NCBI GenBank assembly: GCA_030538115.1
Contig: JAUNUP010000012.1
Span: 46,907-110,906, forward strand
Length of the DNA stretch: 64,000 nt
Reading direction: 5' to 3'
Source of the DNA: Dermatophilus congolensis
GTDB lineage: Bacteria; Actinomycetota; Actinomycetes; Actinomycetales; Dermatophilaceae
In this document: positions 35,915-50,268 of the stretch, piece after piece
Layout: each line of letters opens with the position of its first letter
Numbering within the stretch: position 1 is the first letter of the stretch
Notes under the pieces: generated by a model
Database searches by the model: none
Told to the model about the DNA's origin: nothing
The model's input: only the letters and a program-made list of their open reading frames with translations
Program-made: the position numbers and the translations under genes

Positions 35915-36769
35915 GTGGAGAGCTACATCCCCGGTACCGGCACGTTTCTCAACACCCTCACAGTTCTCGTCGGTGGTCTGCTGGGGATGACGATCGGGCA
36001 CCGGCTACCCGAGCGCACCCGCTCCGTCGTCACCGACTGCCTCGGCCTCGTCACGCTACTCATGGCGGCCCTCTCCACCGCCGACGTACTCAACCCCACC
36101 CTCGACGCCGCCGTCGCCCCCATCTCCCCCGTACTCATCGTGCTCGGCGCGCTGCTCATCGGCGGCATCATCGGGTCGCTGCTGCGCATCGAGGAGCGGC
36201 TCGAGAACATGGCCGGCTGGGTACACGGCCTGATGACTCGGCGTCGGTCACGTGCCGGCGTCCGCGTTTCCGCAGGTGGCTCCACGGATGTCGTGACCGA
36301 CGGCCAACTGAACTCCGGCGAGGCTGTGTCGTCGGAGTCGTCGGCCGCACACGCTGCGCGTCGCCGGTTCATCGACGGCTGGCTCACCACGACCCTGCTC
36401 TTCTGCGTCGGACCGCTGACCATCATCGGGTCCCTCTCCGACGGCATGGGCCGCGGCTACGACGAACTCGCCGTCAAGGCCGTGCTCGACGGGTTCGCCG
36501 CCCTGGCGTTCGCCGCCACCTACGGAGTGGGGGTGCTCGCCTCCGCCGGCTCAGTCCTCGTCATCCAGGGGACTCTGACGCTCATCGGCGCCTGGCTCGG
36601 GACTCTCATGCCCGAACCCCACATCGCGGCACTCACGGCTACGGGCGGGCTCATGCTCGCCGCACTCGCGTTCCGGCTCCTTCGCATCCGCGACATCCCG
36701 GTCGGCGACCTGCTCCCCGCCCTCGCAGTAGCCCCACTGCTCGTCTCGTTCGTGCAGCTGTTCACCTGA
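35915..36769 (+). CDS. DUF554 family membrane protein
   Basis: 284-residue membrane protein of the DUF554 family (YdfK/YqgA-like), function unknown. Seven or so hydrophobic segments are visible: GTFLNTLTVLVGGLLGMTIG near the start, ISPVLIVLGALLIGGIIGSLL (a GxxxG-rich helix near 75-95), LLFCVGPLTIIGSL near 165 and four more towards the C-terminus. About 45 hydrophilic residues (near 108-152) are inserted between the third and fourth helices, longer than I expect for the family. It is divergent from polA. Confidence 0.8.
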   Translation: MESYIPGTGTFLNTLTVLVGGLLGMTIGHRLPERTRSVVTDCLGLVTLLMAALSTADVLNPTLDAAVAPISPVLIVLGALLIGGIIGSLLRIEERLENMAGWVHGLMTRRRSRAGVRVSAGGSTDVVTDGQLNSGEAVSSESSAAHAARRRFIDGWLTTTLLFCVGPLTIIGSLSDGMGRGYDELAVKAVLDGFAALAFAATYGVGVLASAGSVLVIQGTLTLIGAWLGTLMPEPHIAALTATGGLMLAALAFRLLRIRDIPVGDLLPALAVAPLLVSFVQLFT

Positions 36770-36779
36770 GTGCCGGGCG

Positions 36780-36836
36780 GGTGCCGTGGCACATGTCCTC
36801 CGCCTCGTCGCCTTGCCGCCCCGGTGCCACGGCACG
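36780..36836. repeat. Third nested palindrome element, between convergent DUF554 and pdtaR
   Basis: GTGCCGTGGCAC (36781-36792) and its exact reverse complement GTGCCACGGCAC (36824-36835) enclose a 31-nt loop. The arms are identical to those at 1869 and 1912, and the flank GTGGCACATG is shared, while the loop sequence differs. It fills the 81-bp gap between two convergent genes, the same setting as the cluster near 1.9 kb, and is a good terminator candidate for both strands. Confidence 0.75.
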
Positions 36837-36850
36837 GGCTGGGGCGCGGC

Positions 36851-37510
36851 TTACTTCTTCTTCGCCGGGATTCCGTTGATCACGGCCTCGGCCACCTGCT
36901 TCATCGACAGGCGGCGGTCCATGGCCGTCTTCTGGATCCAGCGGAACGCGTCGCCCTCGCTCAACTTGAGCTGGGTCATCAGCACACCCTTGGCACGGTC
37001 GACAGCCTTACGAGTCTCGAGACGTTCACCGAGGTCGGCCACCTCGGCCTCAAGATCGTGCAACTCCATCCACCGGCTGCGTGCGATATCGATCGCGGGA
37101 CGCAGGTCGTCGATCGTGAACGGCTTCACCACATACGCCATCACACCGGCGTCACGGGCACGCTCGACGAGCTCACGGTCACTGAACGCGGTGAGCATGA
37201 CCACTGGCGCAATACGCTCTCCGTGCAGCTTCTCCGCAGCCGAAATACCGTCGAGCACAGGCATTTTCACGTCCATGACAACGACATCGGGCTTGGTCTC
37301 GGTGACCAGCTCGATGGCCTCGGCACCGTCGGCAGCCTGACCGACGACCTCGTAACCGGCCTCTTCGAGCATCTCCGACAGGTCGAGGCGAATCAGCGCC
37401 TCGTCTTCGGCCACCACTACTCGTAGGGCACCGGGGTCGCGGGGAGCATCGGCCTGCGGGGCCTGGAGCTCGCTGTCGGACACGGGAGTTGAGTCGTCGG
37501 AGGTCGTCAC
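36851..37510 (-). CDS. pdtaR: ANTAR-domain response regulator PdtaR
   Basis: 219-residue two-domain regulator. The receiver domain (about 29-145) has VVAEDEALIRLDLSEML and the phospho-acceptor D80 in VVVMDVKMP; the C-terminal ANTAR domain (about 155-215; VDRAKGVLMTQLKLSEGDAF) binds paired RNA hairpins and prevents termination. The mycobacterial orthologue (Rv1626) works with the PdtaS kinase. I chose the GTG at 37510 because TAGAAT lies 7 nt before it; an ATG at 37519 overlaps that box. It is convergent with DUF554. Confidence 0.92.
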   Translation of the reverse strand: MTTSDDSTPVSDSELQAPQADAPRDPGALRVVVAEDEALIRLDLSEMLEEAGYEVVGQAADGAEAIELVTETKPDVVVMDVKMPVLDGISAAEKLHGERIAPVVMLTAFSDRELVERARDAGVMAYVVKPFTIDDLRPAIDIARSRWMELHDLEAEVADLGERLETRKAVDRAKGVLMTQLKLSEGDAFRWIQKTAMDRRLSMKQVAEAVINGIPAKKK

Positions 37511-37517
37511 GCTCACC

Positions 37518-37523
37518 ATTCTA
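37518..37523 (-). promoter_or_regulatory. -10 box of leaderless pdtaR
   Basis: TAGAAT on the minus strand, 7 nt before the GTG start. No Shine-Dalgarno is visible. Confidence 0.55.
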
Positions 37524-37639
37524 GGTGGCGAACGTCACTTGGCTCGCAGCGGGTCGAACCGTTGCGCGATATACCGGACGTACAGACACAAACGCGCCGC
37601 CCCGCTGTGCTCAGCGAGACGGCGCGTACGTACACACAG

Positions 37640-37722
37640 TGCCGGGAGCGGGACTTGAACCCGCACGACCTTGCGGCCAGAGCATTTTGAGTGCCCCGTG
37701 TCTGCCATTCCACCACCCCGGC
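37640..37722 (-). tRNA. tRNA-Leu (anticodon CAA)
   Basis: 83-nt class II tRNA on the minus strand. The acceptor arms GCCGGGG and TCCCGGC pair (one G-U) with discriminator A, the anticodon loop reads CTCAAAA (anticodon CAA, codon UUG), a long variable arm (GGCCGCAAGGTC region) follows, and the T arm has GGTTCAAGTCC. The CCA end is not encoded. UUG is rare in such a GC-rich genome. Confidence 0.95.
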
Positions 37723-37782
37723 AGGAGCGGTCACGAAAACGCACACGTTCTGCAGTTTCGCGCGCTGACAAGCATAACCGCT

Positions 37783-37816
37783 GCGGAGGGGCCTCCCGAA
37801 CGGGCTGCCCCTCCGC
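37783..37816 (-). terminator. Hairpin between pyk and tRNA-Leu
   Basis: 10-bp perfect stem (37783-37792 with 37807-37816) and a 14-nt loop, in the 201-bp gap after pyk. It probably ends the pyk transcript before the tRNA gene. Confidence 0.6.
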
Positions 37817-37817
37817 G

Positions 37818-37926
37818 CCGGCTGCGTCTCGGATCAGACTGAACTCATGATCGACTGATCGTTCGACTCCGCCTCCGGCAGGAGCTCCGCAAGCTCCGCT
37901 CCTACCTGCGGCTGCGCCTCGGATCA
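37818..37926. repeat. Direct repeat of the pyk 3-prime end with inner hairpins
   Basis: GGCTGCGCCTCGGATCAG, which covers the pyk stop, recurs about 90 bp downstream as GGCTGCGTCTCGGATCAG (37818-37835). Between the copies lies an imperfect GGCAGGAGC...GCTCCTACC palindrome. It looks like a duplicated or repetitive element adjoining the pyk terminator. Confidence 0.5.
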
Positions 37927-39354
37927 GTCGACGGAGCTGCCGACCCTGTGCACCTGGATCGTGTTCGTCGTCCCCTGCACCCCGCGCCGCGTACCCGCGA
38001 CGATCACCACGAGGTCGCCCTCTTCAGCCGCGTCGAACCCGTTCTCGCTGCGCAGCAGCACATTGTCGACAGCCTCGACCATGCGCCGCGACGACGTGAA
38101 GTCCGGCACCAGGTGCGGGTGAATGCCCCAGGTCAGACACAGCCTGAACTGCGTCGCTTCCTTCTGCGTGAGCGCGATCATCGGGATCTGCGGACGAACC
38201 CGCGACATGCGGCGCGCCGAGTCTCCGGAGGTCGTGAAGACCGCCAGGTACTTGGCGCCCAACTGCTCAGCGATCTCCGCAGCAGCCCTGGTCACCGCGC
38301 CGCCAGGCGTGCGCGGGGTGGTCTCCAGCGGGCGGATGCGGGCCAGCCCGTGCTCCTCGGTGCTCGCAATGATGCGGGCCATCGTCTGCACAGCCAGCAC
38401 CGGCCACGCGCCCACGCTGGTCTCACCGGAGAGCATGATCGCGTCTGCACCGTCGAGAACGGCGTTGGCGCAGTCGCTGGTCTCGGCGCGGGTCGGGCGC
38501 GGGTTCTCGATCATCGACTCGAGCACCTGCGTCGCCACGACGACCGGCTTGGCCATGCGGCGGCACATCTCGATCGCACGCTTCTGCACGATCGGCACCT
38601 CTTCGAGAGGCAGCTCGACGCCCAGGTCACCGCGGGCGACCATGATGCCGTCGAACGCTGCCACGATCTCGGAGAGGTTGGCCACCGCCTGCGGCTTCTC
38701 GATCTTCGCGAGCACGGGACGGAAGATCTCTTCTTCCTTCATGATCTCGTGCACACGCGTGATGTCGGCCGCGTCACGGACGAACGACAGCGCGATCCAG
38801 TCGGCGCCTTCGCGCAGACCCCAACGCAGATCTGTCTCGTCCTTCTCGGAGAGGGCCGGCACGCTCACTGCGACACCCGGCAGGTTGATGCCCTTGTTGT
38901 TGGAGATCACGCCGCCGTCGACCACCTGGGTGACGACATCGGTTTCGGTGACCTCGATGGCCTTGAGAGTGACCTTGCCGTCGTCCACGAGCAGGGTATC
39001 GCCGACGTTCACGTCGCCGGGCAGGCCCTTGAACGTGGTACCGACCCTGTGCTGGTCTCCGTCGACCTCGTCGGTGGTGATGGTGAAGATGTCGCCCTGC
39101 GCGAGGGTGACGGGGCCCTGGGAGAAACGACCACAGCGGATTTTGGGGCCCTGCAGGTCGACCAGAACGGCGACCGGGCGGCCGGCTTCTTCGGCTGCCT
39201 CGCGCACCCAAGCGATCTGCTCAGCGTGCTCTTCGTGACTGCCGTGGGAACGGTTGATACGGGCGACGTCGAGACCCGCGTCGATGAGGGCTCGAATCAT
39301 TTCGGGAGAGTTGACGGCCGGGCCGAGAGTACTGACGATTTTCGCACGACGCAT
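37924..39354 (-). CDS. pyk: Pyruvate kinase
   Basis: 476-residue glycolytic enzyme making pyruvate and ATP from phosphoenolpyruvate. The N-terminal RRAKIVSTLGPAVNSPEM, the active-site segment MVARGDLGVELP (near 232-243) and the lysine in ILAKIEKP-like VLAKIEKPQA (near 215) are clear; the C-terminal allosteric domain follows residue 340. Length is normal. The ATG has TAACAT 6 nt upstream and no Shine-Dalgarno, so the message is probably leaderless. It lies downstream of gltBD but behind a large hairpin. Confidence 0.97.
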   Translation of the reverse strand: MRRAKIVSTLGPAVNSPEMIRALIDAGLDVARINRSHGSHEEHAEQIAWVREAAEEAGRPVAVLVDLQGPKIRCGRFSQGPVTLAQGDIFTITTDEVDGDQHRVGTTFKGLPGDVNVGDTLLVDDGKVTLKAIEVTETDVVTQVVDGGVISNNKGINLPGVAVSVPALSEKDETDLRWGLREGADWIALSFVRDAADITRVHEIMKEEEIFRPVLAKIEKPQAVANLSEIVAAFDGIMVARGDLGVELPLEEVPIVQKRAIEMCRRMAKPVVVATQVLESMIENPRPTRAETSDCANAVLDGADAIMLSGETSVGAWPVLAVQTMARIIASTEEHGLARIRPLETTPRTPGGAVTRAAAEIAEQLGAKYLAVFTTSGDSARRMSRVRPQIPMIALTQKEATQFRLCLTWGIHPHLVPDFTSSRRMVEAVDNVLLRSENGFDAAEEGDLVVIVAGTRRGVQGTTNTIQVHRVGSSVD

Positions 39355-39360
39355 ATTTCG

Positions 39361-39366
39361 ATGTTA
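39361..39366 (-). promoter_or_regulatory. -10 box of leaderless pyk
   Basis: TAACAT on the minus strand, 6 nt before the pyk ATG. Confidence 0.45.
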
Positions 39367-39424
39367 TCTGTGACACGTCCGGATCCCGGACGCGGGGCCG
39401 CCGACCCTTGCGCACATGCGTGGG

Positions 39425-39526
39425 TGAAATCTGCGGCAACCAGGGCGGATACGGTTGCGCGAGACATGGAGTACATGCCTCGCGCAACCGTATCCGCCCA
39501 CCTGCCGCTGCAGACTTCAGGCCTCA
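39425..39526. terminator. Large palindrome after gltD
   Basis: Perfect 21-bp arms (39443-39463 and 39479-39499) flank a 15-nt centre that itself contains CATG-GAGTA-CATG. The pairing continues outward imperfectly (TCTGC-GGCA against TGCCGCTGCAGA, and TGAAATCTGC against GCAGACTTCA) to about 39425 and 39526, next to the gltD stop. It is probably the gltBD terminator, but its size is also like a MITE-type element. Confidence 0.7.
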
Positions 39527-39530
39527 CACC

Positions 39531-40980
39531 TCAGACCAAGAGTTGCCTGTCGGTCGGGGCTATGGCCCTCGGGAGGGTCGTGCCGCCCGTGAGCCATGCG
39601 TCGACCGCGGAGGCGGCCGAGCGGCCCTCCGCGATCGCCCAGACGATGAGCGACTGGCCTCGGCCCGCGTCGCCCGCAGCGAATACGCCGGGCACGCTCG
39701 TCATGTACTCGGCGTCGCGCGCGATGTTGCCGCGCTCGTCGAGGTCGAGGCCGAGCTGATCGACGATGCCGTCGGTCTCCGGGCCGAGAAAGCCCATCGC
39801 CAGCAGCACGAGTTGGGCCGGGATGACGTGTTCCGAGCCCTCCACCTCCGTGAAGCGCCCGTTCTCGAACGTCACCTCGACGACCTTGAGGCCCGCAACG
39901 TTGCCCTCGCCGTCGTCGACGATCTCCTTCGTGCTCACCGAGTAGACGCGCTCGCCGCCTTCCTCGTGCGCGGAGGCGACGCGGTAGATCATCGGGTACG
40001 TCGGCCAAGGCTGGGAGGCGGGACGGTCTTCGCCGGGTCGGGGCATGATCTCGAGCGAGGTCACCGATTTCGCGCCCTGGCGCAGGGCCGTGCCGATGCA
40101 GTCGGCGCCTGTATCGCCGCCGCCGATGATGACGACGTCCTTGCCGGTGGCGAGGATCTGGCCCTCGACCTCCTGGCCGAGGCTCGCTCGGTTCGACTGG
40201 GGCAGGTACGTCATGGCCTGGTGCACGCCGTTGAGTTCGGAGCCGGGCACGGCGAGGCCGCGCGGTTTGGTCGCCCCGATCGTCATGACGACCGCGTCGT
40301 AGCGGCGCCGCAGGTCCTTGCCGGTGATGTCGACGCCGATGTTCATACCCGTACGGAAGCGGGTGCCTTCGGCGCGCATCTGCGCGAGGCGACGATCGAG
40401 AATCGCCTTCTCCATCTTGAACTCGGGGATGCCGTAGCGCAGCAGACCACCGGCCTTGTCGGCGCGCTCGAAGACCGCCACTGTGTGACCGGCTCGGGTG
40501 AGCTGCTGGGCGGCCGCGAGCCCTGAGGGGCCAGAGCCGACCACCGCAACCGTGCGCCCCGTCAGCCGCTCGGGCGGCAGCGGCAGCACTCGGCCGCTCT
40601 CGAACGCCTGCTCGATCGTCGTGACCTCGACCTGCTTGATCGTCACGGCGGGCTGGTTGATGCCGAGCACGCAGGCGGTCTCGCAGGGCGCCGGGCACAG
40701 CCGCCCGGTGAACTCCGGAAAGTTGTTGGTCGCGTGGAGTCGCTCGATCGCCATGTCCCAGCGGCCCAGCCACGCGAACTCGTTCCACTCGGGGATGAGG
40801 TTTCCGAGAGGGCAGCCGTTGTGGCAGAAGGGGATTCCGCAGTCCATGCATCGGCCGGCCTGGCGCTGCAGGGTCTCGAGCGGAAACGGCTCGTAGACCT
40901 CCTTGTAGTCCATGAGCCGGATCGGCACCGGCCGCCGCGTCGGCAGCACGCGCTCACGGTCGGTGAGAAAGCCGCGGGGG

Positions 40981-40988
<8 letters not shown>
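39531..40988 (-). CDS. gltD: Glutamate synthase (NADPH) small subunit
   Basis: 485-residue flavoprotein that passes electrons from NADPH to the large subunit. The N-terminal cluster-binding cysteines are C47, C50, C55, C59 ([13 protein letters not shown]) and C98, C102, C106 ([10 protein letters not shown]); the FAD motif GSGPSG is at 151-156 and a second dinucleotide site [11 protein letters not shown] near 290. The ATG at 40988 lies 8 nt inside the end of gltB, with GGAGG upstream, so the subunits are coupled. The open frame further upstream is gltB shadow. Confidence 0.97.
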
Positions 40989-45534
<4,546 letters not shown>

Positions 45535-45763
45535 GGGACCACCGTTCTGAGGGGGCATCGGGCAGCGACCCAACAGGGCCGGTGACCAGCGGGCGACGAA
45601 CCACTCTGTCCGCCTACATGACGTGACGCGGCCGCCTTCAGACGTGCTACCCGATCGTCCTTGTCCGGGCAGCCCACAGGGTCAGCAGGCGAGAAGCGCT
45701 CCGCCGATGTTAGAGGAACGGTTTGGTCGAAATCGTGCTGGTTGCGGCTGCGAAACAGGGTGT
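45535..45763 (-). promoter_or_regulatory. gltB upstream region
   Basis: The 229-bp gap between lgt and gltB must hold the gltBD promoter. A TAACAT box lies on the minus strand at 45712-45707, implying a leader near 165 nt. I could not recognise a nitrogen-regulator site or riboswitch with confidence. Confidence 0.35.
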
Positions 45764-46627
45764 TTACACGGATTTAACGCCGGCTGTTTCGTCGGCCTGT
45801 TTCTGGTCGCGACGGCCCAGGTACCACCACATCCAGGCACCGAACGCGAACACCGCGATCGAGGTCCACACGTTAAGGCGCAGGCCGAACACGTGGTTGG
45901 CCTCGTCGATGCGCAGCATCTCGATCCAGACGCGACCGAGCGTGTAGCCCATGATGTAGACCGCGAACAGCCGCCCGCGGGCCAGGCGCTCGCCCCATTT
46001 CTTCTCGATCGCGAGGATGACGAGGCTGAGCAGCACGCACCACAAGGCTTCGTACAGGAACGTCGGGTGGAAGGTACCGAGCACGACGGGTTCACCGTCG
46101 TGGCCGAGCACCGCGCTGCCGGTGCGCATGTTCCACTGATGGATCGTCAGACCCCACGGCAGATCGGTGGGAGCGCCGTAGAGCTCGTTGTTGAACCAGT
46201 TACCGAACCGGCCTATCGCCTGCGCGACGGGCAGGGCAGGTGCCACGGCATCCGCGACGGTGAGAAACGGGATGTTCGCCTGCCGAGCCCCGATCCACGC
46301 GCCCACCGCGCCGAGAGCGACAGCGCCCCAGATACCGAGGCCCCCCTCCCAGACCTTGAACGCGGCCATGGGGTTGCCGCCCTCGCCGAAATACGCCTGG
46401 GGCGAGGAGATCACGTGGTAGATGCGGCCACCGACGATGCCGAAGACGGTCACCCACATCGCGATGTCGATGACGGCCTCACCGTCGTGACCGCGGGCGG
46501 CCAGGCGCTTGCCCGTCCACCACGCGGCCACGACGATGCCGAGCAGGATGCACAGCGCGTACGCGCGCAGCGGGATCGGCCCGAGGTACCACACAGCCTG
46601 TACAGGGCTCGGAATCGAGGTCAGCAC
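45764..46627 (-). CDS. lgt: Prolipoprotein diacylglyceryl transferase
   Basis: 287-residue membrane enzyme that attaches diacylglycerol to the lipobox cysteine, the first step of lipoprotein maturation. The Lgt signature GRFGNWFNNELYG is near residues 143-155, preceded by VWEGGLGIWGA; seven membrane segments are visible. It starts at GTG 46627, 32 nt after the DsbA-like gene. As in mycobacteria, it is downstream of the trp genes. The C-terminal tail after the last helix is short, unlike the long tails of some actinobacterial Lgt proteins. Confidence 0.96.
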   Translation of the reverse strand: MLTSIPSPVQAVWYLGPIPLRAYALCILLGIVVAAWWTGKRLAARGHDGEAVIDIAMWVTVFGIVGGRIYHVISSPQAYFGEGGNPMAAFKVWEGGLGIWGAVALGAVGAWIGARQANIPFLTVADAVAPALPVAQAIGRFGNWFNNELYGAPTDLPWGLTIHQWNMRTGSAVLGHDGEPVVLGTFHPTFLYEALWCVLLSLVILAIEKKWGERLARGRLFAVYIMGYTLGRVWIEMLRIDEANHVFGLRLNVWTSIAVFAFGAWMWWYLGRRDQKQADETAGVKSV

Positions 46628-46659
46628 GATGATCGACTAACGGCCTGCCGGATGCGGAG

Positions 46660-47454
46660 TCAGTTGGAGGGGGAGGTGGCCGGCGTCGCGGCAGCGGGCT
46701 CGCCACCTGCGTCGGTGATGGCCTTCTCGAGGTCGGCGCCGGTCATCTGCTCGCTGAGCGGAATCTCCTTGCCGTTGACGCGGTACAGCGGCGTGCCGTT
46801 GACGCCGTCACGTGCCGTGGCGTCCTCGACTGCGGCGAGGTACTTGTCGTACGTCTTGTCGCTCTGGCACGCCTTCCAGGCGTCGAGGTTCTGGCCGGTG
46901 ATACCGGCGCCCTGGGCGAGCTGTTCGAGCTGCGCGTCGGTCCAGCCGTCGCCACTGGGCGACTGGTTCTCCAGCACGCTGTCGTGGAAAGGCTGGAACT
47001 TCTCGAGGTCGGCGGCGCACATCATGCCGTTGGCCGAGCGCTTCGAGGAGTCGTTACGCAGGTTGGAGTCCATGAACGTCTTGACGTGGATGACGACCTT
47101 GGCACGGCCCGACTCGGCGAGTTCGTTGACGGTGTTGCCGAGAAGACCGTGGATCGTGGCGCAGTGCGGGCACTGCGGGTCTTCGTAGATGTCGAGCCGC
47201 GGCGCGCCCTCCTTGGCGGTGCCGAGGACGATGCCACCGGATTCGCTCTCGGCGCCGCGAGGAACGCCAGACGAGTTCTCGGTGCCGGTCGTGTCCGGCT
47301 CCGAGCCCATGCCCGAGATCACGGCCCAGGCCGCTGCGGCGAGAACCACGACCACGATCAGAGCCGCGATGATCGGTGTGGTCTTCTTCTGCTTCGGCGT
47401 TGCCGCGGCGATCTTGTCCTGACGCGACTGGGGCGCGTTCTGGTTCTTGGCCAT
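46660..47454 (-). CDS. Membrane-anchored DsbA-like thioredoxin-fold protein
   Basis: 264-residue protein with a charged N-terminus, one membrane segment (about 26-47) and an extracellular thioredoxin-fold domain of the DSBA/Thioredoxin_4 type. The active site is CPHC (C95-C98) in EDPQCPHCAT, and the cis-proline loop is NGTPLYRVNG near 222. It probably forms or isomerises disulfides in exported proteins. AGGAGC precedes the ATG. It lies between the MauE/DoxX-like gene and lgt, which suggests a small exported-protein maturation unit. Confidence 0.88.
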   Translation of the reverse strand: MAKNQNAPQSRQDKIAAATPKQKKTTPIIAALIVVVVLAAAAWAVISGMGSEPDTTGTENSSGVPRGAESESGGIVLGTAKEGAPRLDIYEDPQCPHCATIHGLLGNTVNELAESGRAKVVIHVKTFMDSNLRNDSSKRSANGMMCAADLEKFQPFHDSVLENQSPSGDGWTDAQLEQLAQGAGITGQNLDAWKACQSDKTYDKYLAAVEDATARDGVNGTPLYRVNGKEIPLSEQMTGADLEKAITDAGGEPAAATPATSPSN

Positions 47455-47552
47455 GGGGGCGTGAGCTCCTACAGGTCGTTGGTCTTAGGGCGTTGTGATC
47501 GATTGTCGTCGTAGCGCAGCGCTTTTCGGGCGACGGCGCGCGGGCGAGGGGG

Positions 47553-48110
47553 TCATCGCCCCAGACGTGCGTCGAGGCTCAGGGCCGTACGGGGCCGCCA
47601 GATCAGCCACGCACCGCACACCATGAACCCGATGTCGCGCGCGATGTCGAAGCCGTACTGGGTCTCGTCGGGAGAGATGGAGCCACCACCGCCGAAGCAG
47701 CCGCAGTCGATCGACAGGCCCCGCGCCCAGGCGGAGGCGATGCCGGCGACGAATGCCGCCATGATCAGCGTGCCGAGCACCGCGGACACGCGGGTGAACA
47801 GGCCGAGGATGAGCAGCGCACCGATCGCGATCTCGATGACCGGCAAGGCGTACCCGATCACGGCCGCCACGTCAAAGGGGAAGATGTCGTACGCCTGCAC
47901 GGCGCGGGCGGAGGCGAGCGGCGCACCGACCTTGAGGGCACCGGCCACGAACAGCACGCCACCGAGGACGAGCCGGGCGATCAGTCCGATCCATCGGGTG
48001 ACGCGCTCGTCGCGATGCCACGGGCGACCGACGCGGCCGGAGGTGGAGTGCTGGGTCGTGCCATCACTTCCAGCCCTGTCGGCCACGTCGTGTCCGCCCG
48101 GCAGGTTCAT
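47553..48110 (-). CDS. MauE/DoxX-family membrane protein
   Basis: 185-residue four-helix membrane protein (helices near 42-62, 80-103, 108-128, 155-172). The cysteines C136 and C138 in DCGCFGGGG, between the third and fourth helices, are typical of the MauE group, which acts in thiol-disulfide exchange during protein maturation; DoxX proteins share the fold. The ATG overlaps the trpA stop (ATGA), so it is translated from the trp transcript. Its likely partner is the DsbA-like protein next to it, which I infer from position only. Confidence 0.82.
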   Translation of the reverse strand: MNLPGGHDVADRAGSDGTTQHSTSGRVGRPWHRDERVTRWIGLIARLVLGGVLFVAGALKVGAPLASARAVQAYDIFPFDVAAVIGYALPVIEIAIGALLILGLFTRVSAVLGTLIMAAFVAGIASAWARGLSIDCGCFGGGGSISPDETQYGFDIARDIGFMVCGAWLIWRPRTALSLDARLGR

Positions 48111-48924
48111 GCGCGAGCGCCCTCACGCACGCCGGCGGCCAGCTCACGGGTGAGCTCTGCCAGCTTCGGCAGTGTCCCTGCGACATCGTTCGGGTCGATC
48201 GTGCGCACGAGGGCCGAGCCGACGATGACACCGTCGGCGTAGCTCGCGACCTCTGCCGCCTGCTCCCGGTTGGAGACACCCAGGCCCACGGCCAGGGGCA
48301 GGTCGGTGACGTCACGTGTGCGCTCGACGAGCATCTTGGCCGGCGAACCGACCTCCGATCGCACGCCGGTGATGCCCATCGTCGAGGCGACATAGACGAA
48401 GCCCCGGCAGTGCGAGACCGTCATGGAGAGCCGCTCGGTGGTGCTCGACGGCGCGACGAGGAAGATCGGGTCGAGACCGTATTTCTCGGCTGCCGCGAGC
48501 CATTCGCCGGCCTCGTCGGGGATGAGGTCGGGGGTGATGATGCCCGAGCCCCCCGCCTCTGACAGGTCGCGCGCGAAGTTGTCGACACCGTAGTGAAGGA
48601 TGATGTTCCAGTAGCTCATCACCACTGCGGTGCCGCCGGCCTGCGTGATCGTGCGCACCGCGTCGAACGTGTGGTGCACGTGAACGCCGTTCTCGCGCGC
48701 CAAGTCGCCGGCGAGCTGGATGACCGGGCCGTCGAGCACCGGGTCGCTGTACGGGATGCCGACCTCGATGATGTCGGCGCCGTTCTCGACGAGGGTGCGA
48801 TAGACGGAGAGGGAGTCCTCCACCGTCGGGTAGCCGACTCCGTAGTACGCGATCAGTGCCGCGCGGCCCTCGCCCCGGGTGCGCTCGAAGACCTCGGCGA
48901 CCTTGCTGCCTGTGCTCACCGTGG

Positions 48925-48928
<4 letters not shown>
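48107..48928 (-). CDS. trpA: Tryptophan synthase alpha chain
   Basis: 273-residue TIM-barrel subunit that cleaves indole-3-glycerol phosphate to indole. Catalytic residues E55 ([13 protein letters not shown]) and D62 are present, and the phosphate site GSALVRTI lies near the C-terminus. The GTG at 48928 overlaps the trpB stop (GTGA) and has GGAG 7 nt upstream; a GTG 9 nt further on is also well placed. The segment before motif 1 reads [11 protein letters not shown], a slight departure from the more common ALI-x-Y-x-x-AGYP. Confidence 0.95.

Positions 48929-50264
<1,336 letters not shown>

Positions 50265-50268
<4 letters not shown>

Noticed and set aside
35798..36001. 68-codon N-terminal extension of polA
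   Set aside because: It would lie upstream of the polA promoter boxes and has no similarity to the polymerase family.
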